Below are positions 62,901 to 64,000 of a stretch of DNA of 64,000 nucleotides, in pieces. Positions within the stretch are counted from its first letter, which is position 1; each line of letters starts with the position of its first letter. The stretch covers positions 62,001-126,000 of the forward strand of contig CALJKV010000105.1 in assembly GCA_937974245.1 (NCBI GenBank). The letters run 5' to 3'. The notes below the pieces were generated by a model that saw only the letters and a list, made by a program, of their open reading frames with translations, was not told the origin of the DNA and did no database searches. This stretch comes from an uncultured Chloroflexota bacterium (GTDB taxonomy: Bacteria > Chloroflexota > Anaerolineae > Aggregatilineales > Phototrophicaceae). The translations under genes were made by a program, and so were the position numbers.

Positions 62901-64000
62901 AACGACCTGCTCCTGGCCGGATGGGCTGATGAAATGGCCGTCAATCGTGATGCCATCCACGCCACGCGGGTCGCTGGGGTCATAGTAGTAGTAGGGCAGC
63001 ATGGAGTTTGCCGGATAACTCTTGTTAATCTGGAACGTCACTTCATACTTTTCATAACGCCCAACTTGTGGCGCATTGGCAGCCACCGATGTCACCTGCG
63101 GGGTGCCGCTGCTTTGCACAGGGGTCATAGTAGGTGGCGGCGGATTGGTTGGAACAGCGGTCGGCTGTGAGGGGACAGTCGGCACCGCTGTGGGTGCCGG
63201 GGCCGCAGATCCACTGTGCCGAAGTACAAACAGGTCACCCCCATTTCCTTCAACAACAATGAGGCCGCCGCTGGTATACGTATAGCGTGGCAACAGACCC
63301 TCACTATAAGCGCTGCGATGCGGTGTGGGGGGATCGAGTACGTTCCAGTACACCCACCACCCTGGCCCGGTCCAGTACCTGCCATCGTCAAACAGATTCA
63401 TCCCGCAGGTTGTCCAGTGTGTGGTTGTATTGGGGCTGCCACAAGCACTCATACGCCGGATTACAGATGGCAGCCTTTGGGACGTAATGGGGCTGTTATA
63501 CGTCAGGCCACGGCTGTTGGAACGGTCAGTGATACGCATCTGTTCACTGGCACCCCAATGTGCCCGGAACACCGTATTACCAGCCATTGAATAAGGTGTC
63601 TGCTCATCGGTGATATTAAGGTATGAACTAGGGAACGAGACAAACCGAACATCTCCCGCTACCAGGCCGGGAATCGTCTGGTTATCCAATACCATCTCAC
63701 CGAAGTGCGAGTCCGAGCGGCCATCGGACGGATTGTTCGCACCGCTGCGGAACATCACATAGGCGACTTCCTTCCCGTCAGGCAGAACTTTAATCACCGG
63801 CACAGGTCCAACATCCAGGTAAGGCTGGTTGTTGACCAGGGCTTCCACTCCACCATATCCTACCGCTGGGATAAACGCTTCAGAGCCTGTATCCAGGCTG
63901 AGAGCAAACAGATTCTTCAGCTGTGGGTTATTCTGCAAAAACGTCCGTGTTTCGCTGGACGTATTGGGATACATGCCACCTGTGCCGGGGCCACCCCATA
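59916..64000 (-). CDS. Large secreted glycoside-hydrolase-like protein with cohesin and dockerin (5' partial)
   Basis: At least 1352 residues after the first Met in the window; the frame continues open to the edge, so the start and any signal peptide are missing. From the Met: a Gly/Asn-rich propeller-like part (1-250), PT linker, a DUF5060-like beta domain (about 290-410), then a TIM-barrel glycoside-hydrolase-like domain (about 430-800) with candidate acid/base AWEVWNEHG and nucleophile FWGELDSG. A beta domain and a tandem PT-rich linker follow. Then come a cohesin domain (LAVSPAQANVGETVSMQL ...), a second PT linker, a carboxypeptidase-regulatory-like domain and a C-terminal dockerin pair (NVQDAALVGANFG, IDIRDLVLIGSNFN). 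It is likely an exported polysaccharide-binding enzyme with assembly modules. Confidence 0.8.
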   Translation of the reverse strand, partial: WGGPGTGGMYPNTSSETRTFLQNNPQLKNLFALSLDTGSEAFIPAVGYGGVEALVNNQPYLDVGPVPVIKVLPDGKEVAYVMFRSGANNPSDGRSDSHFGEMVLDNQTIPGLVAGDVRFVSFPSSYLNITDEQTPYSMAGNTVFRAHWGASEQMRITDRSNSRGLTYNSPITSQRLPSVIRRMSACGSPNTTTHWTTCGMNLFDDGRYWTGPGWWVYWNVLDPPTPHRSAYSEGLLPRYTYTSGGLIVVEGNGGDLFVLRHSGSAAPAPTAVPTVPSQPTAVPTNPPPPTMTPVQSSGTPQVTSVAANAPQVGRYEKYEVTFQINKSYPANSMLPYYYYDPSDPRGVDGITIDGHFISPSGQEQVVPAFYHQQYTGTGTQLTATNVFSWKLRFAPQQVGGYSYYITITDRNGTTRHPANGTLSFTSTESNRKGFVRVSTRDSRFLEYSNGESFVPISSGHQWWAFGQGRSLEFERTFEEYARYGINLTRIWDQNDGYGLTVEGHFDAYNYPDDFNPIDRGIDIGSLPKGTQMNQRGNYEEDRIIEAAERNGVQIILGSHGDPFWIWDASVINESWNPNPVAMDDPAHLRYWQRNFRYRVARWGYSTAVMAWEVWNEHGHVLANSGAYRFYQLYGQYQLQTDPYRHLRTTSQGSQAWSPDFWSSSAFDIASYHDYMMISRYPAELTYDAANFVYRFAQCLRTANARNCGLGLGDGSTWNGPAKPIFWGELDSGTTQWNQANINPKATHDVRWAGLFSPIGMAPIDWYWDQQSAAFIATKHAEAGIASRYFQGVDYAGLNFTYLSTDDVRNTSQSIAVSNAKLRVLGMRAANGAQAFAWVQNRDNARWDQGVNNNPLSATFTINQMASGNYRVEIWDTYTGQVTDGGVVAANNGAVTVQVNNLTKDVAVKIISTTQQPPATPVPTMTMAPTATPLPTEPPVQPTATPLPTEPPVQPTATVLPTEPPVQPTATLLPTEPPVQPTATLLPTEPPVQPTLPPLPTQPPVSESPGLWLAVSPAQANVGETVSMQLNLNNVSNLYGLQVDCAVDPVILGGMAHQGSDGFNDGNGLFIDQGYQAGNGSWSVATTRIKPNGPIEGSLTAFSLTYLVQSAGVTPINCSVLGVDSLGRDVPLEISSTLFTGIDNRQPTVEPTQPAVPTAPVEPTQPAVPTVPVEPTQPVETATPIVTLVPFPTLPVETPTLLPTVTPQPPTPGALSTIMGMAQIPSADDHSGVTVGIYSSGTVELLVELTTGASGSFQFTDVPANTYVLMLKAPQSLTLAYLVTVTGDGQVLDLGQAILPMGDVDDNSTINVQDAALVGANFGLDSVLVPNANLNRDARIDIRDLVLIGSNFNLTSPVTGQ
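60469..60540. repeat. 36-base tandem repeat in the second PT linker
   Basis: Two 36-base units and part of a third, starting at 60469, 60505 and 60541 (GG[TC]TG[TC]GTCGGC). On the minus strand they code for 12-residue units of the type VEPTQPAVPTAP between the cohesin and C-terminal domains of the large protein. Confidence 0.75.
61021..61215. repeat. 39-base tandem repeat coding for a PT linker
   Basis: Five full 39-base units start at 61021, 61060, 61099, 61138 and 61177, each beginning GG[CT]TGTACCGG. A degenerate unit lies on each side. On the minus strand they code for 13-residue units of the type QPTATPLPTEPPV, the spacer ahead of the cohesin domain. Unit number is likely to vary between strains. 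Confidence 0.85.

Overview
The window reads as a gene-dense chromosomal segment of a free-living bacterium, most likely a Chloroflexota member close to Anaerolineae. This is inferred from the style of the proteins (Thr/Pro-rich linkers on membrane-anchored proteins, PD40/TolB-type propellers, bacterial SH3 plus Excalibur domains, a cohesin/dockerin protein, many AKR, MBL-fold and MFS genes) and not from a marker gene. No rRNA, tRNA, CRISPR array, phage or intact insertion sequence was seen. Coding is on both strands in short operons; several gene ends are marked by strong hairpins.

Layout. 1-5.3 kb: 5' end of a glycosyltransferase, a family-4 uracil-DNA glycosylase with an altered Fe-S ligand, a PT-linker membrane protein, a receiver-only response regulator after an AT-rich leader, and a degenerate PP2C/propeller membrane protein. 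5.3-12.6 kb: PAQR/hemolysin III protein, a hexapeptide-repeat membrane protein, a phosphoesterase operon, a membrane protein coupled to a divergent class I isoprenoid-synthase-like protein, an HSD10-like dehydrogenase and an MBL hydrolase. 12.9-20 kb: GT-C-like membrane protein, TsaC/Sua5, an SH3/Excalibur secreted protein, a PfkB/HldE-type sugar kinase, and SurE. 20.3-25.8 kb: ABC exporter with an SpoIIM-fused permease, MBL hydrolase, OsmC, saccharopine-dehydrogenase-like protein. 25.9-35 kb: PD40 protein, FAD oxidoreductase diverging from a UbiA prenyltransferase, MFS transporter, MacB/FtsX-like permease.

35.2-38.8 kb holds two adjacent GAF-PAS-class III cyclase genes whose active sites are degenerate in opposite ways: the second keeps the metal aspartates but lacks the transition-state Asn/Arg, while the first keeps Asn/Arg but has lost one metal aspartate. 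They look like an obligate heterodimeric cyclase, analogous to the C1/C2 halves of animal adenylyl cyclases. This is the most interesting item in the window.

39-50 kb: PD40 protein, MFS, queuosine-precursor transporter and CdsA (one operon), GT4 plus SppA, MBL, DUF1028, Smr and AKR genes. 50-59.8 kb: HerA-like ATPase, a second AKR followed by a small DUF1858-like gene and a patatin phospholipase, beyond which lies a decayed copy of the AKR 3' end; then a TPR membrane protein, GT2, an aminotransferase and a third AKR. 59.9-64 kb: a very large secreted glycoside-hydrolase-like protein with cohesin and dockerin modules, cut by the window end.
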